A stretch of 64,000 bases of DNA from Slackia heliotrinireducens DSM 20476 (GCF_000023885.1 NC_013165.1:1178001-1242000), one strand, 5' to 3'; positions 7,756 through 18,957 are shown, counted from the stretch's first letter. Translations and numbers: made by a program. Notes: a model not told the origin generated them from the letters alone.

Positions 7756-9114
7756 ATGAATAAAACAGTTGACATCATCGGCGCCGGTCTTGCCGGCAGC
7801 GAAGCCGCCCTCCAATTGGCGCAGCGCGGCGTGCATGTGCGTCTTTTCGAGATGCGCCCCCAGGTCAAAACGCCTGTCCATAAGACGGATGGGTGTGCCG
7901 AGCTCGTGTGCTCGAACTCGTTGAAAAGCATGAAACCGCAAAGCGCCGCCGGCATGCTGAAGTCGGAGCTGAAGGCTCTTGGAAGCAATCTGATAGGGTT
8001 CGCCTACGATTCCAAAGTCGATGCTGGCGGGGCTTTGGCGGTCGACAGGGATGAGTTCTCCCGTTTGACGACCGAGGCCGTGCGCAACCATCCGCTTATC
8101 GAATACGTGGTGGGGGAGGTCGCCGAACCTGATTTTACCGACGGCGCAGACGCTGTGGTGCTGGCCAGCGGTCCTTTGACTTCCGATGCGTTGGCTGCGT
8201 GGGTCTCTGAGAAAACGGGCAGCGAGAACATGGCGTTCTACGATGCAGCCGCTCCCATAGTGATGGCGGATTCCTTGAATATGGACGTCCTGTTCAGGCA
8301 GTCCCGGTACGAGGATGAAGCCCCTGGCGACTATCTGAACGCACCGTTCACTCGAGAACAGTACGATGCGTTCATCGACGAGCTGGTGGCGGCCGACCGT
8401 GTCATCCGACGTGATTTCGAGACGAAAGACCTATTCCAAGCATGCCAGCCCATCGAGGAGATCGCCCGCAAAGGGCATGACGCTCCGCGTTTCGGAACAT
8501 GCAAACCTGTGGGTCTTACTGACCCCGCAACGGGTCGTCGTCCTTGGGCCGCCGTGCAGCTTCGTGCAGAAAACGCGCAGAACACCGCGTACAACCTGGT
8601 AGGATTCCAGACGAATCTGACGTTTCCCGAGCAGAAGCGCGTTTTCAGCATGATTCCGGGTCTCGAGAACGCCGAGTTCGTGCGATACGGCGTCATGCAT
8701 CGCAACACGTTCATCCAGGCGCCGGGCCTGGTGGAGCGATCCCTTCGTTTGAAGGTGGAAACGCCAGCGCCTGTGTTCGTGGCGGGCCAGCTTTCGGGCA
8801 CCGAGGGGTATTGCGAGGCCATCATGTCGGGCCTGATGTGCGCTTTGAACGTATATGCGCTGCTGAACGGCATCGAGATGCCCGCCATGCCTGAGACGAC
8901 CGCTTTCGGGTCGCTGCTTGCCTACGCAACAGATCCTCAGACCGAGGATTACCAGCCCATGCACGTGAACTTCGGCATCCTGCCGCCTCTCGAGCACCAT
9001 GAGCGGAATAAGAAGCTTCGTTACGAGCAGTATGCCCAGCGAGGCGGCCAGGCCATGGAGGCGTACGTCGAGAAGCTTCGTGAATCGGGGCTGATGGAGC
9101 GCGTCCATGTCTGA
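7756..9114 (+). CDS. trmFO: Folate-dependent tRNA (uracil-54-C5)-methyltransferase TrmFO
   Basis: FAD enzyme that methylates U54 in the T-loop of tRNA using methylenetetrahydrofolate. The FAD-binding GAGLAGSEAALQLAQRG is at residues 7-23. Other family blocks follow: TDGCAELVCSNSLKSM, the QLRAENAQNTAYNLVGFQTNL stretch, MHRNTFIQAP, GQLSGTEGYCEAIMSGL and HVNFGILPPLEHH. The 452-aa length is normal. TrmFO replaces TrmA in most Gram-positives. The ATG at 7756 was chosen because the FAD motif must be near the N-terminus. The gene overlaps xerC by 8 bases. Confidence 0.95.
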   Translation: MNKTVDIIGAGLAGSEAALQLAQRGVHVRLFEMRPQVKTPVHKTDGCAELVCSNSLKSMKPQSAAGMLKSELKALGSNLIGFAYDSKVDAGGALAVDRDEFSRLTTEAVRNHPLIEYVVGEVAEPDFTDGADAVVLASGPLTSDALAAWVSEKTGSENMAFYDAAAPIVMADSLNMDVLFRQSRYEDEAPGDYLNAPFTREQYDAFIDELVAADRVIRRDFETKDLFQACQPIEEIARKGHDAPRFGTCKPVGLTDPATGRRPWAAVQLRAENAQNTAYNLVGFQTNLTFPEQKRVFSMIPGLENAEFVRYGVMHRNTFIQAPGLVERSLRLKVETPAPVFVAGQLSGTEGYCEAIMSGLMCALNVYALLNGIEMPAMPETTAFGSLLAYATDPQTEDYQPMHVNFGILPPLEHHERNKKLRYEQYAQRGGQAMEAYVEKLRESGLMERVHV

Positions 9115-10048
9115 TGTCGATGCTGCCCGGAGCGAAGCCGACCTCGCCATTGACGACGTATATCTCAAACATGTCGATGATTATTGTCTCGAGATGGCCC
9201 AGGTCAAGAATGCATCGGCCCATACTGTGCGAAATTACCGGATCGACCTGCTTGATTTCGGCAGGTGGGCTGTGCGCTGCCATGTGGATCCCATGCGTAT
9301 CACCTATAGGCAGGTGCGCCGCTACCTCGGCGAGCTGACGCAGGCGCAGTATTCCCGCAAAACCATCAACAGAAGGCTTTCAGCCATAAAAGGGCTGTTC
9401 AGATGGATGAATCTGACGGGTGTCATCGATTCTGACCCCGTAAGCGTTATCCAAGGCCCGAAGTCCGCCAAAGGACTCCCCAGAATGATTCCCGCATCCG
9501 ATATGGGCAGGATTCTCACGGTATACAAAGACAGCGACGACCCGGCCGACATGCGCAATCAGGCTATCCTCGAGTTCCTGTACGCCTGCGGAGCCCGTAT
9601 ATCCGAGGCCTCGGGGCTCATGCTTGCTGATGTGGATTTCGACGCTAAGCAGGTGAAGGTATTCGGCAAGGGGAGCAAGGAGAGGATTATTCCCCTGCAC
9701 GACATGGCGGTTAAAACCATGAAATCCTATGCGTGGCGCGCCCGCCCTGTTCTGTTGAAGGGAAAGCCCAACGAGTTCTTTTTCGTGTCGACCCGGGGAA
9801 ATCGCATGGGTCCGGACGCTATGCGCAAAATGTTCAAGAACACCCTGATCATGGCAGGGGTCGACACATCGTATACGCCCCACGACATGCGGCATACTTT
9901 CGCCACCGACCTGGTCGAAGGGGGAGCGGACTTGAAAAGCGTCCAGGAGATGCTTGGTCACGAGAGCCTTTCGACGACGCAGATCTACACGCATCTGTCG
10001 GTCGACCATTTGAAGCAGGCCGTCCATCAGGCTCATCCCCGCGGATAA
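9107..10048 (+). CDS. xerC: Tyrosine recombinase XerC
   Basis: Site-specific recombinase that resolves chromosome dimers at dif together with XerD. An N-terminal SAM-like DNA-binding domain (to about residue 110) precedes the catalytic domain. The catalytic residues are all present: Arg in CGARISEAS, Lys in GKGSKER, His and Arg in HDMRHTFAT, His in GHESLSTTQ and Tyr in QIYTHL. The 313-aa length is usual. The position after trmFO matches the Bacillus codV locus, so XerC is preferred to XerD or an integrase; no phage-like context is seen. Confidence 0.9.
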   Translation: MSDVDAARSEADLAIDDVYLKHVDDYCLEMAQVKNASAHTVRNYRIDLLDFGRWAVRCHVDPMRITYRQVRRYLGELTQAQYSRKTINRRLSAIKGLFRWMNLTGVIDSDPVSVIQGPKSAKGLPRMIPASDMGRILTVYKDSDDPADMRNQAILEFLYACGARISEASGLMLADVDFDAKQVKVFGKGSKERIIPLHDMAVKTMKSYAWRARPVLLKGKPNEFFFVSTRGNRMGPDAMRKMFKNTLIMAGVDTSYTPHDMRHTFATDLVEGGADLKSVQEMLGHESLSTTQIYTHLSVDHLKQAVHQAHPRG

Positions 10049-10063
10049 AATTGCCATCTCGGC

Positions 10064-10106
10064 TTGATTTTGCGAACATATGTACTATAATACGAACAGA
10101 CGTTCT
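10064..10106 (+). promoter_or_regulatory. SOS promoter with two LexA boxes
   Basis: TTGATT (10064-10069), a 16-base spacer, and TATAAT (10086-10091). A good LexA box, CGAAC-agac-GTTCT, lies at 10093-10106, directly at the expected transcription start. A half-matching box, CGAAC-atat-GTACT, lies at 10073-10086 between -35 and -10. The same box type is found at lexA and recA in this window. Confidence 0.8.
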
Positions 10107-10178
10107 TAAACCTTGGCTGGATTCGTCCTAACCGTGCATCTGCGGGACACCCATTTCGAAGTCAAGGAGGCTTGCATC

Positions 10179-11075
10179 ATGTTCAAGAATCAAGACCACA
10201 CGTATTTCCACCATCTTCCTACAGTTCGGGAAGAACTGTCCTTTGCTGAGATGGAATACCTTGTCAGAGCGGTAAAATCTCCACTTGTCGCTGACGACAG
10301 CTGGGTTTCGTGCGTCCCTGAAAGCCCGCTGCCCGACCTGTCAGAGGATGACATCGCTGATTTCATCCGGAAGGTGCGTTTGCTGCATCTCGATTGGGGG
10401 TCCCATGTTTCTGAGCATGAGGCCTGTGGATTGCCTACGGTCATGAGCTCTGACGGGCAGCATGCATATCCGTGTATGGTTTTTGTGCCTGTCGAGCGGT
10501 TCGGTTACACCGAAAGCGGCATGCGTTGCGGTTTCGGGTCGGCATACGTCGGCTTCGACGAGGTGTTCGGTTCTGCCCGTGTGAGTGCTCTCTTGCGGTT
10601 GGCGTCCCAGACGAGCGATCTTGACGATGCGGGAGGTGAATGCCTGAAGAGCCTGCGGGATTGCTGCTCTGTGCCTGTTGGTGGGGTGACGTCTGCGGAG
10701 GTTCCGTGGCATCTCATTCTGGAATCGCGAATCTGGTACGGCGTACGCAGCAGCAGGTTCGAAAGGGCGGCTCTGCTTGCGTCCGTCTTGCGGAACATGA
10801 CGGCGTTCGGAATTGATGAGACGTCGGCCTCATCTGCAGCTGAACGGTGGGTCGAAGATTCCTCGGCCGAATGCGATGTTTCCGATGACGTTGTCGTCAG
10901 GGATTACCGATTCGATGACGACAGCGATCGGGCCGTGTTGGAATTAAGCGGCATAATGGAGCGCGTCTTTGATGTGAGGCGGTTCGAAAACCAGGCCGAT
11001 TTGGCAAGCGCCCTTGCCTGGGTGAACGCTGATCCGGATGCATTCGATGTGGTCTGCTCGGCCCTTGCCGGATAA
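10179..11075 (+). CDS. Unknown protein, probably SOS-inducible
   Basis: A 298-aa soluble, acidic protein that I do not recognise. No transmembrane segment, signal peptide or known catalytic motif is visible. It contains several Trp/Asp/Glu-rich helices and scattered cysteines without a clear metal motif. The start was chosen because AAGGAGG (10164-10170) lies 8 bases upstream of the ATG; an upstream TTG in frame has no ribosome site. Expression should depend on LexA because of the boxes at its promoter. It lies between xerC and uvrA, which fits a role in DNA damage, but this is inference from position and regulation only. Confidence 0.7.
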   Translation: MFKNQDHTYFHHLPTVREELSFAEMEYLVRAVKSPLVADDSWVSCVPESPLPDLSEDDIADFIRKVRLLHLDWGSHVSEHEACGLPTVMSSDGQHAYPCMVFVPVERFGYTESGMRCGFGSAYVGFDEVFGSARVSALLRLASQTSDLDDAGGECLKSLRDCCSVPVGGVTSAEVPWHLILESRIWYGVRSSRFERAALLASVLRNMTAFGIDETSASSAAERWVEDSSAECDVSDDVVVRDYRFDDDSDRAVLELSGIMERVFDVRRFENQADLASALAWVNADPDAFDVVCSALAG

Positions 11076-11168
11076 TGGTGCTTCCATCGGCATGGGGTGC
11101 ATCTTCCTAGATGTGAGTTCTGGTGGGGTACAATGCTCATTTGCTGAATAGGTTTGAATTGGAGTGTG

Positions 11169-14051
11169 ATGGTTTTGGCAAGCGAGAACATCGTTATTCG
11201 CGGAGCCCGTGAACATAATCTAAAAAACGTCGATGTGGACATTCCTCGTGACAAGCTTGTGGTCATCACTGGCTTGTCCGGAAGCGGAAAGTCCAGCCTT
11301 GCGTTCGATACCATCTTTGCTGAGGGACAACGCCGATACGTGGAAAGCCTTTCTTCGTATGCACGCCAATTCTTGGGCCAGATGGACAAGCCCGATTTGG
11401 ATCGTATTGACGGGCTGTCGCCCGCTGTCGCCATCGACCAGAAAACCACTTCTCGAAATCCCAGGTCGACGGTGGGCACGACGACGGAGATCTACGACTA
11501 CCTGCGTCTTCTGTACGCCCGCATCGGCATTCCGCATTGTCCTGAGTGCGGTCGAGAGATTCGTAAGCGCACCACTGATCAGGTTGCCGACGAGGTTTTG
11601 GAGCTGGGTGAGGGCAAGCGCGTCCTCATCCTTGCTCCTGTTGTCGTGGGTCGTAAGGGCGAGCACACGAAAGTTTTCGAGGACCTTCAGAAAGAGGGAT
11701 TCTCGCGTGTACGCATCGACGGAGAGGTCCAGCGACTTGACGGCACGCCTATAAAGCTCGACAAAAAGTTCAAGCACACCATCGATGTCGTCGTCGACCG
11801 CATCGTGCTGAAGGATTCTGCCATCGGACGTATCGCCGAGTCGATTGAAACAGCAACCAAGCTTGCGGATGGCCGAGTCGTCGTGCATGTCATCGACGAA
11901 GAGGATGCTGCTGCCGATGCACAGAAGAGCACCCCTGGTTTTTCGACCATGTCTGCCGCCGATCATTTCTACTCTCTGGCGTTGGCGTGCCCTGAGCACG
12001 GTCACTCCATGGATGAGCTTCAACCTCGTGATTTCAGCTTCAATGCTCCTTACGGTGCTTGTCCGGACTGCTCTGGCCTCGGCAGCAGGGAAGAGGTCGA
12101 CCCCAGCCTGATGATTCCCGACCCCTCGCTGTCTTTGAGCCAGGGCGCCATCGCGCCTTTCGTGTCGGGCAACTACTACCCCCAGGTCTTGGCGGCGGTG
12201 TGCAAACATATGGGACAAGACGTGGACACTCCTTGGGAGGATCTGCCCAAAAAGACGCAGAACGCTCTGCTGTTCGGTCTCAAAGGCGAAAAGGTCCGCG
12301 TCGATTACCGTACCGTGGATGGCAGGGAGACATATTGGTTCATCGATTGGACGGGCGCCATCGATGCGGTCATGCAAAGGTACCGCGATGCCCAGTCCGA
12401 CGCCCAGCGCGAGAAATACGGAAAGTACTTTGCCACCATTCCTTGTGCGACCTGCGGTGGAAAGCGCCTGAAACCCGAGATTCTCGCGGTTACCGTCGGC
12501 GGCAAGAGCATCGACCAGGTTTGTGAGATGAGCGCCGTCGAATGCCTTGACTTCTTCAACGGAATCGCGCTTTCCGAGCGAGAGGCCGTCATCGCCACGG
12601 CCATCGTCAAAGAGATTCGAGCTCGTCTGCGGTTCTTGGTGGATGTGGGGTTGGACTACCTCACCCTTGAGCGCGCAACGGCCAGCCTATCGGGTGGCGA
12701 GGCCCAACGCATCCGTCTTGCTACGCAGATCGGGGCAGGCCTCATGGGGGTTCTCTACATCCTGGACGAACCCTCCATCGGACTGCATCAACGTGACAAC
12801 GAGCGGCTTATCGCCACGTTGGAGCGCCTACGTGATTTGGGCAACACGGTTATCGTCGTCGAGCATGACGAGGACACCATCCGTTCTGCGGATTACGTCA
12901 TCGACATGGGCCCTGGCGCAGGCGAGAAAGGCGGTTATCTGGTTTCGGCGGGAACGCCCGAGGAGGTTGCCGCATGTGAGAAGAGCATTACAGGTGCATA
13001 TTTGCGTCGTGACAGCGTTATTGAAGTGCCGAAAAAGCGCCGCAATCCGAAACGCGGCTCCATCAAACTGGCGGGCGCCAAGGAGAACAACCTCAAGAAT
13101 GTGACGATCGATATCGAAATCGGAACGTTCACCGTGGTCACGGGCGTGTCTGGAAGCGGCAAGAGCTCGCTTATCACCGATACGCTGGCCCCTGCCTTGG
13201 CAAACCGTCTTAATCATGCCCATAAGCGCACGGGCGCGTACCGCAAGCTCAGCGGCTATGAGGAGCTGGACAAGATTATCGATATCGACCAGAGTCCCAT
13301 CGGGCGTACGCCCAGGTCGAATCCGGCGACGTACATCGGTCTTTGGGATGACATCCGCGCGTTGTTCGCCTCGACGCCCGAGGCGAAGGCCCGCGGCTAT
13401 GCCCCTGGCCGGTTCAGCTTCAACGTGAGCGGCGGCCGGTGCGAGGCATGCAAGGGTGATGGCCAGCTTAAGATAGAAATGCATTTCCTGCCTGATGTAT
13501 ACGTGCCATGCGAAGTATGCGGTGGTAAACGCTACAACCGCGAAACGCTTCAGGTGACGTATCGCGGCAAGAACGTTTACGACGTGCTCGATATGACGGT
13601 GGATGAGGCCTTGGAATTCTTCAAGAACATTCCCGGCCTGTCCCGTAAGCTGCAGACGCTGCATGATGTGGGTCTCGGCTACATTCGCCTCGGACAGCCT
13701 GCCACCACGCTTTCGGGCGGCGAGGCGCAACGCGTGAAGCTCGCAAGCGAACTTCAGCGCCGTCAGTCGGGCAAGACTATCTACGTGCTGGACGAGCCCA
13801 CGACCGGTTTGCACATGGAAGATGTTAAACAGTTGCTCGAGGTGCTTCAACGCCTGGTCGACTGCGGCAACACCATGCTGGTAATCGAGCACAACCTCGA
13901 TGTGATCAAGTCTGCCGACCGAGTTATCGACTTGGGTCCCGAAGGCGGCGACCGCGGCGGTACTGTGGTGGCCAAGGGCACGCCTGAAAAGGTCGCCAAC
14001 AACGAAAACAGTCATACAGGCAGGTTCTTGAGGTCTGTGCTTGGAATGTAA
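11169..14051 (+). CDS. uvrA: Excinuclease ABC subunit UvrA
   Basis: Damage-recognition ATPase of nucleotide excision repair. It has two ABC modules: the first Walker A is [10 protein letters not shown] (about residue 34) and the second is [10 protein letters not shown] (about residue 660). There are two LSGGEAQR signature motifs, and zinc modules CPECGRE...CPEHG / CPDCSG and CEACKGDGQ...[10 protein letters not shown]. The 960-aa length is normal. The start at 11169 gives the usual N-terminus ([15 protein letters not shown]) behind GGAG with short spacing. A TACAAT at 11129-11134 may be the -10. No LexA box is seen upstream, unlike uvrA in many bacteria. Confidence 0.96.
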   Translation: MVLASENIVIRGAREHNLKNVDVDIPRDKLVVITGLSGSGKSSLAFDTIFAEGQRRYVESLSSYARQFLGQMDKPDLDRIDGLSPAVAIDQKTTSRNPRSTVGTTTEIYDYLRLLYARIGIPHCPECGREIRKRTTDQVADEVLELGEGKRVLILAPVVVGRKGEHTKVFEDLQKEGFSRVRIDGEVQRLDGTPIKLDKKFKHTIDVVVDRIVLKDSAIGRIAESIETATKLADGRVVVHVIDEEDAAADAQKSTPGFSTMSAADHFYSLALACPEHGHSMDELQPRDFSFNAPYGACPDCSGLGSREEVDPSLMIPDPSLSLSQGAIAPFVSGNYYPQVLAAVCKHMGQDVDTPWEDLPKKTQNALLFGLKGEKVRVDYRTVDGRETYWFIDWTGAIDAVMQRYRDAQSDAQREKYGKYFATIPCATCGGKRLKPEILAVTVGGKSIDQVCEMSAVECLDFFNGIALSEREAVIATAIVKEIRARLRFLVDVGLDYLTLERATASLSGGEAQRIRLATQIGAGLMGVLYILDEPSIGLHQRDNERLIATLERLRDLGNTVIVVEHDEDTIRSADYVIDMGPGAGEKGGYLVSAGTPEEVAACEKSITGAYLRRDSVIEVPKKRRNPKRGSIKLAGAKENNLKNVTIDIEIGTFTVVTGVSGSGKSSLITDTLAPALANRLNHAHKRTGAYRKLSGYEELDKIIDIDQSPIGRTPRSNPATYIGLWDDIRALFASTPEAKARGYAPGRFSFNVSGGRCEACKGDGQLKIEMHFLPDVYVPCEVCGGKRYNRETLQVTYRGKNVYDVLDMTVDEALEFFKNIPGLSRKLQTLHDVGLGYIRLGQPATTLSGGEAQRVKLASELQRRQSGKTIYVLDEPTTGLHMEDVKQLLEVLQRLVDCGNTMLVIEHNLDVIKSADRVIDLGPEGGDRGGTVVAKGTPEKVANNENSHTGRFLRSVLGM

Positions 14052-14141
14052 GAGGATTGACGGTTTCGGCGCGTGCAAACGCTGCCGTCAGTATGCGGTG
14101 ATTTCCCTTTGGCGGGGGCTTCCGCGGAAAGCGATGGTTGC

Positions 14142-14624
14142 ATGATTGAGGTTCGGGCTTATACGCAAGAAGATGTGGCCGGGATGGTCGAAGTGTGGAA
14201 CGAAGTCGTGGATGCAGGCATTTCGTTTCCTCAGGAAAAAGGCCTGACGGTAGAAGAAGGGGCCGCTTTCTTCGGCGAGCAGACGCATTGCGCCGTTGCC
14301 GTGGAAGACGGGGTTGTTCTCGGGCTCTACATTCTGCATCCCAACAACGTCGGACGCTGCGGTCATATCGCCAATTCAAGCTATGCTGTACGTGCGAATC
14401 GGCGTGGAAAAGGCATCGGGCGAATGCTCGTGTCTGACTCTTTGAGGATGGGGCGCGAATGCGGATTCCGTATTTTGCAGTTCAACGCCGTGGTAGCCAC
14501 GAATGCGGGCGCCCGTCATCTGTATGAGAGTCTGGGCTTCAAGCAACTGGGCACGATTCCGGGAGGCTTCCACATGCCGGACGGTAGCTACGAGGACATC
14601 TGCCCGTACTATCACGAGTTGTAA
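14142..14624 (+). CDS. GNAT family N-acetyltransferase
   Basis: Acetyl-CoA-dependent acyltransferase of the GNAT fold, 160 aa. The acetyl-CoA loop RANRRGKGIGRMLVSDSL (R/Q-x-x-G-x-G/A type) is at about residues 85-102, and the C-terminal motif NAGARHLYESLGF at about 130-142. The PNNVGRCGHIANSSYAV block resembles phosphinothricin/yeast MPR1-like acetyltransferases. The substrate is unknown. The start at 14142 gives a normal GNAT N-terminus (IEVRAYTQEDVAGM); a GGAAAGCG lies about 10 bases upstream. An earlier in-frame start at 14073 is less likely. Confidence 0.85.
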   Translation: MIEVRAYTQEDVAGMVEVWNEVVDAGISFPQEKGLTVEEGAAFFGEQTHCAVAVEDGVVLGLYILHPNNVGRCGHIANSSYAVRANRRGKGIGRMLVSDSLRMGRECGFRILQFNAVVATNAGARHLYESLGFKQLGTIPGGFHMPDGSYEDICPYYHEL

Positions 14625-14667
14625 AAGACCCGTTGTGGGCGGAGGATTCGGAAAACGGCTCTTAGAC

Positions 14668-14682
14668 CCGCATGATATGCGG
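14668..14682. promoter_or_regulatory. Small palindrome before the VOC gene
   Basis: CCGCAT-gat-ATGCGG, a perfect 6-3-6 inverted repeat 40 bases before the next start codon. It may be an operator; no matching repressor was identified. Confidence 0.25.
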
Positions 14683-14721
14683 CATAAGGCTGTTTCCAAG
14701 AGAATCTGACAGGAGTTGTTC

Positions 14722-15090
14722 ATGAAAGCAAGGTTCGTGCATCGTTGCACCCATGTGCTCGACAAAGAGGCAACGATAGCGTTTTACGAGAAGGCGCTCG
14801 GATTTCGTGTCGTGCGTGAAAAGGGGCCAGAAGACGGGTCGTGGACCAATACCTTCATGGTGAATGACGAGTCCCCGTTTGAGCTCGAACTCACGTGGAA
14901 CCGCGGTTATACGGAGCCATACGAGAACGGCGGCAAAGACACGCATATTGCATTCCGTGTGGATGACTATGACGTATACCATGCGTTGCATGATGAAATG
15001 GGCTGCATCGTTCGCGAGAACCCTCGCATGGGTCTGTATTTCATTACCGACCCGGACGGTCAGTGGATTGAGATTCTGCCCGAGCAATAG
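14722..15090 (+). CDS. gloA: VOC-fold protein, glyoxalase I-like
   Basis: A 122-aa single-module glyoxalase/VOC protein. It resembles lactoylglutathione lyase, with FVHRCTHVLDKEATIAFYEK, FELELTWNRGYTEPY, THIAFRVDDYD and ITDPDGQWIEILPEQ. Likely metal ligands are a His in the first strand, Glu in the ELELT strand, His in DTHIAF and Glu in WIEI. The Gram-positive thiol used is unknown, so glutathione specificity is not implied. The ATG at 14722 follows CAGGAGTTGTT. The reading frame of the downstream MATE gene is open through this gene by chance. Confidence 0.82.
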   Translation: MKARFVHRCTHVLDKEATIAFYEKALGFRVVREKGPEDGSWTNTFMVNDESPFELELTWNRGYTEPYENGGKDTHIAFRVDDYDVYHALHDEMGCIVRENPRMGLYFITDPDGQWIEILPEQ

Positions 15091-15337
15091 ATGCTGCCGA
15101 TTGCGGGCTGCCACGAGTTCGCAGGGTTGCTGCAGGGTCTGTTGCCACGTATGGGGGTGTGCTTCGGCGCCTCCAAAGAGGCTTGCGGTCCAAGGCGGTT
15201 TGGCAAGTCGGACGGCTCTGTCGCGTCTTACCCATGATTTACGGTGCGCCAATGCGGCATCGGCTGGCGACGTTGACGTGCTGGGCTTCATAAATAGGAT
15301 GGCACGAGGGATGCTCTGGTCGCAGATGGAGGAATCA

Positions 15338-16723
15338 ATGCCTGTTGACATGTCTCGGCATTTCACGTTGCCGCAGCTCATACGATTTACTCTTCCCACC
15401 ATCGGCATGATGCTGTTCATGTCGCTCTATGTGATGGTGGACGGGTTCTTCGTCTCGAACTGGTGCGGCCAGACGGCACTTGCGGCCGTGAACTTCGCGT
15501 ATCCCATTCCCATGATTCTGGGCACGTTGGGGTTCATGTTCGGCACAGGCGGCAGCGCCATCGTCGCAAAGACGCGAGGCGAGGGGGACGACGCCCGCGC
15601 GAATCGGCAGTTTTCCTTGCTGGTGTACGCTGCCATCGTTGCTGGTGCGGCATTCGCTGCGCTGGGTGTGTTGTTGCTACGTCCCTTGCTTGTGGCGCTG
15701 GGTGCGCAAGGGGAAATGCTCGATCTATGCATGGTTTACGCCATGCCTCTCGTGATGGGCGTGCCTGCAACGGTTCTGCAATACCTCTTCCAGGAGCTAT
15801 TGGTGACGGCCGGTAAGCCTGAGCTGGGGTTCGGCGTAACGGTTGCCGCCGGATTAACGAACATCGTGGTCGATGCCGTTCTTATCGCACTGCTTGATTT
15901 TGGTGTGGTCGGTGCTGCAATCGGCACCATTGCCGGCGAGGCTGTGGGTGGCATCATCCCGCTCGTCTACTTCGCACGACCCAACAAGAGTTTCTTGCGG
16001 CTGGGTCGCACGAACATGGACTGGAGGATGTTGGGGCATGCGTGTGTGAATGGGTCGTCTGAGATGGTCTCAAACATCGCTATGTCGTTGGTTTCCATGG
16101 CCTACAACGTGCAGCTTCTCGTGTATCTGGGGGAGTCGGGGGTGGCGGCCTATGGCGTCATCATGTACGTGGGCATGGCGTTCGTCGCCGTGTTCATGGG
16201 CTACGTTTTCGGGTCGTCTCCTTTGATGAGCTTCCAATACGGCGCCAACAACAGAATAGAGATGCGCAGTCTCTTCCGTAAGAGCCTGCTGTTCGTCTCG
16301 ATCTGCGGTGTGGCCATGTTCATAGCCACCCGAGTGTTCGCACGCCCGTTGGCGCTCGTGTTCGTGGGCTACAGCGAAGGCCTTGCCGAGCTTACCGTGC
16401 ACGCGATGCTTCTGTATTCGGCGTCGTTGCTGATTGTCGGCTTCAACATGTATGGATCGGCGTTGTTCACAGCGCTTGGAAACGGCCTGGTGAGCGCCAT
16501 CATTTCGTTTGTTCGGACGTTGATTTTCGAAATCGGCGCCGTGTTTTTGCTGCCGACGCTTTTCGGAGCTGACGGCATATGGGTGTCGGTAGTGGTGGCG
16601 GAGGCTGCGGCACTTGTGCTCACCACGACATGCATCCTGGTTCTCGAACCCCGGTACGGTTACATCCGCACAGACGCGGATGTCTCTAAAAGAAGCGGCA
16701 ACAGCTCTGATGGACATGTTTAG
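15338..16723 (+). CDS. MATE family efflux transporter
   Basis: Multidrug/toxin extrusion transporter in the cytoplasmic membrane, 461 aa with about 12 hydrophobic segments. Typical MATE elements are the first helix (PTIGMMLFMSLYVMVDGFFV), AVNFAYPIPMI, the loop GTGGSAIVAKTRGEGD, and the repeated half starting near MLGHACVNGSSEMVSNIAMS. The substrate is unknown. The start at 15338 was chosen because GGAGG (15328-15332) lies 5 bases upstream. The 247 bases before it show no gene. A bidirectional hairpin follows. Confidence 0.9.
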   Translation: MPVDMSRHFTLPQLIRFTLPTIGMMLFMSLYVMVDGFFVSNWCGQTALAAVNFAYPIPMILGTLGFMFGTGGSAIVAKTRGEGDDARANRQFSLLVYAAIVAGAAFAALGVLLLRPLLVALGAQGEMLDLCMVYAMPLVMGVPATVLQYLFQELLVTAGKPELGFGVTVAAGLTNIVVDAVLIALLDFGVVGAAIGTIAGEAVGGIIPLVYFARPNKSFLRLGRTNMDWRMLGHACVNGSSEMVSNIAMSLVSMAYNVQLLVYLGESGVAAYGVIMYVGMAFVAVFMGYVFGSSPLMSFQYGANNRIEMRSLFRKSLLFVSICGVAMFIATRVFARPLALVFVGYSEGLAELTVHAMLLYSASLLIVGFNMYGSALFTALGNGLVSAIISFVRTLIFEIGAVFLLPTLFGADGIWVSVVVAEAAALVLTTTCILVLEPRYGYIRTDADVSKRSGNSSDGHV

Positions 16724-16755
16724 AGGCTGTGCCAACTCTGACGTGCGCATAAAGA

Positions 16756-16782
16756 AAGGGCCGGGGAAGAACCCCGGCCCTT
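16756..16782. terminator. Bidirectional terminator between MATE gene and gdhA
   Basis: Eleven-base perfect stem AAGGGCCGGGG (16756-16766) and CCCCGGCCCTT (16772-16782) with a 5-base loop. On the minus strand it is followed by a T-rich run, so it serves gdhA best. Confidence 0.85.
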
Positions 16783-16804
16783 GAAACGATCTATGGGTCT
16801 GGGC

Positions 16805-18193
<1,389 letters not shown>

Positions 18194-18341
18194 CTATTCA
18201 ATCGTCGGTTCGACCGTGAATGAATCTGGCGTTAGACCAACATAGAGTTGTTTTGTTTCAGACGTGTTACGGAATTCCCTTAAAGGCGAAAAAACGGAAA
18301 ATTACGGTTATTCGCCAGCTTGGTTACCGTTCAGAAGCCGC

Positions 18342-18350
18342 TGGTATGAT
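18342..18350 (+). promoter_or_regulatory. Extended -10 promoter for the zinc-ribbon gene
   Basis: TGGTATGAT, a TGn extended -10 (TATGAT at 18345-18350). The -35 is weak. The 256-base gap between gdhA and this gene must also hold the gdhA promoter, which I could not place. Confidence 0.45.
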
Positions 18351-18417
18351 GGGGCTGCAGAAAGCAAACGCCATCGCGACGTCGAGCATAGCTGCCGACG
18401 AGAAAAGGGGGATGACA

Positions 18418-18900
18418 ATGGGATTCTTTGAAGACTTGAGCGCAACCGTCAACCGCGGACTGGACGATGCCAGCCGCATGGCCGACAATGCCGGCGCGAA
18501 ATTCAAGCTGGCAGAGGCAAAGCGCCGTCGCCGCGAAGCCATGGCCGACTACGGCGAGAGCATGTTCGAGGCCTACTCGCAGGAGCCGACGTTCGCGCAG
18601 GGTAGGGAAGAGCTCATCGCGGCCGTTGCCAAGATCGATGAGGAAATCGCCGCCATTCAGGCGAAGATCGACGAGAACGAACGCCGCACTGCCGAGAAGA
18701 AAACGGTGCTCAGCTGCCCGACCTGCGGTGCCACGTTGGCCGAAGGTGTCAACTTCTGCTCGAACTGCGGAACCGCCATCGCCTACGAGCCGCCGGCGGA
18801 GCCCGCGCAGCCTGTGGAGCCCCAGCAGCCCGCCCAGCCCCAGCAGCCTGCGGCAACCGTTGATTTCGAGGTTGTGGACAATCCCGAAACGCAGGCATAG
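18418..18900 (+). CDS. Zinc-ribbon protein with coiled-coil N-terminus, unknown function
   Basis: A 160-aa protein. Residues 1-95 are charged helices, likely a coiled coil. Then comes a zinc ribbon CPTCGATLAEGVNFCSNCG (about residues 99-117), and last a Pro/Gln-rich, low-complexity tail (EPAQPVEPQQPAQPQQP). The fold type is often named zinc-ribbon or DUF-type hypothetical; no function can be assigned. The start at 18418 was chosen because AAAAGGGGG (18403-18411) is 6 bases upstream. There is no membrane segment. Confidence 0.75.
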   Translation: MGFFEDLSATVNRGLDDASRMADNAGAKFKLAEAKRRRREAMADYGESMFEAYSQEPTFAQGREELIAAVAKIDEEIAAIQAKIDENERRTAEKKTVLSCPTCGATLAEGVNFCSNCGTAIAYEPPAEPAQPVEPQQPAQPQQPAATVDFEVVDNPETQA

Positions 18901-18933
18901 TCGATTTGGTACACTCCTGATTCTGAACGTAGC

Positions 18934-18957
18934 GCGGCATGGCTTCGGCCATGCCGC
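18934..18957 (+). terminator. Hairpin between zinc-ribbon gene and rnhA
   Basis: Ten-base perfect stem GCGGCATGGC / GCCATGCCGC with a TTCG loop. The T tail is poor (TTCAG), so it may be a weak terminator or an RNA-stabilising hairpin. Confidence 0.55.

Noticed and set aside
11080-11168. LexA box before uvrA
   Set aside because: No CGAAC/GTTCG pair with correct spacing was found.
14864-15337. N-terminal extension of the MATE protein overlapping the VOC gene
   Set aside because: Out of frame with the clear VOC gene; the strong GGAGG at 15328-15332 marks the real start.
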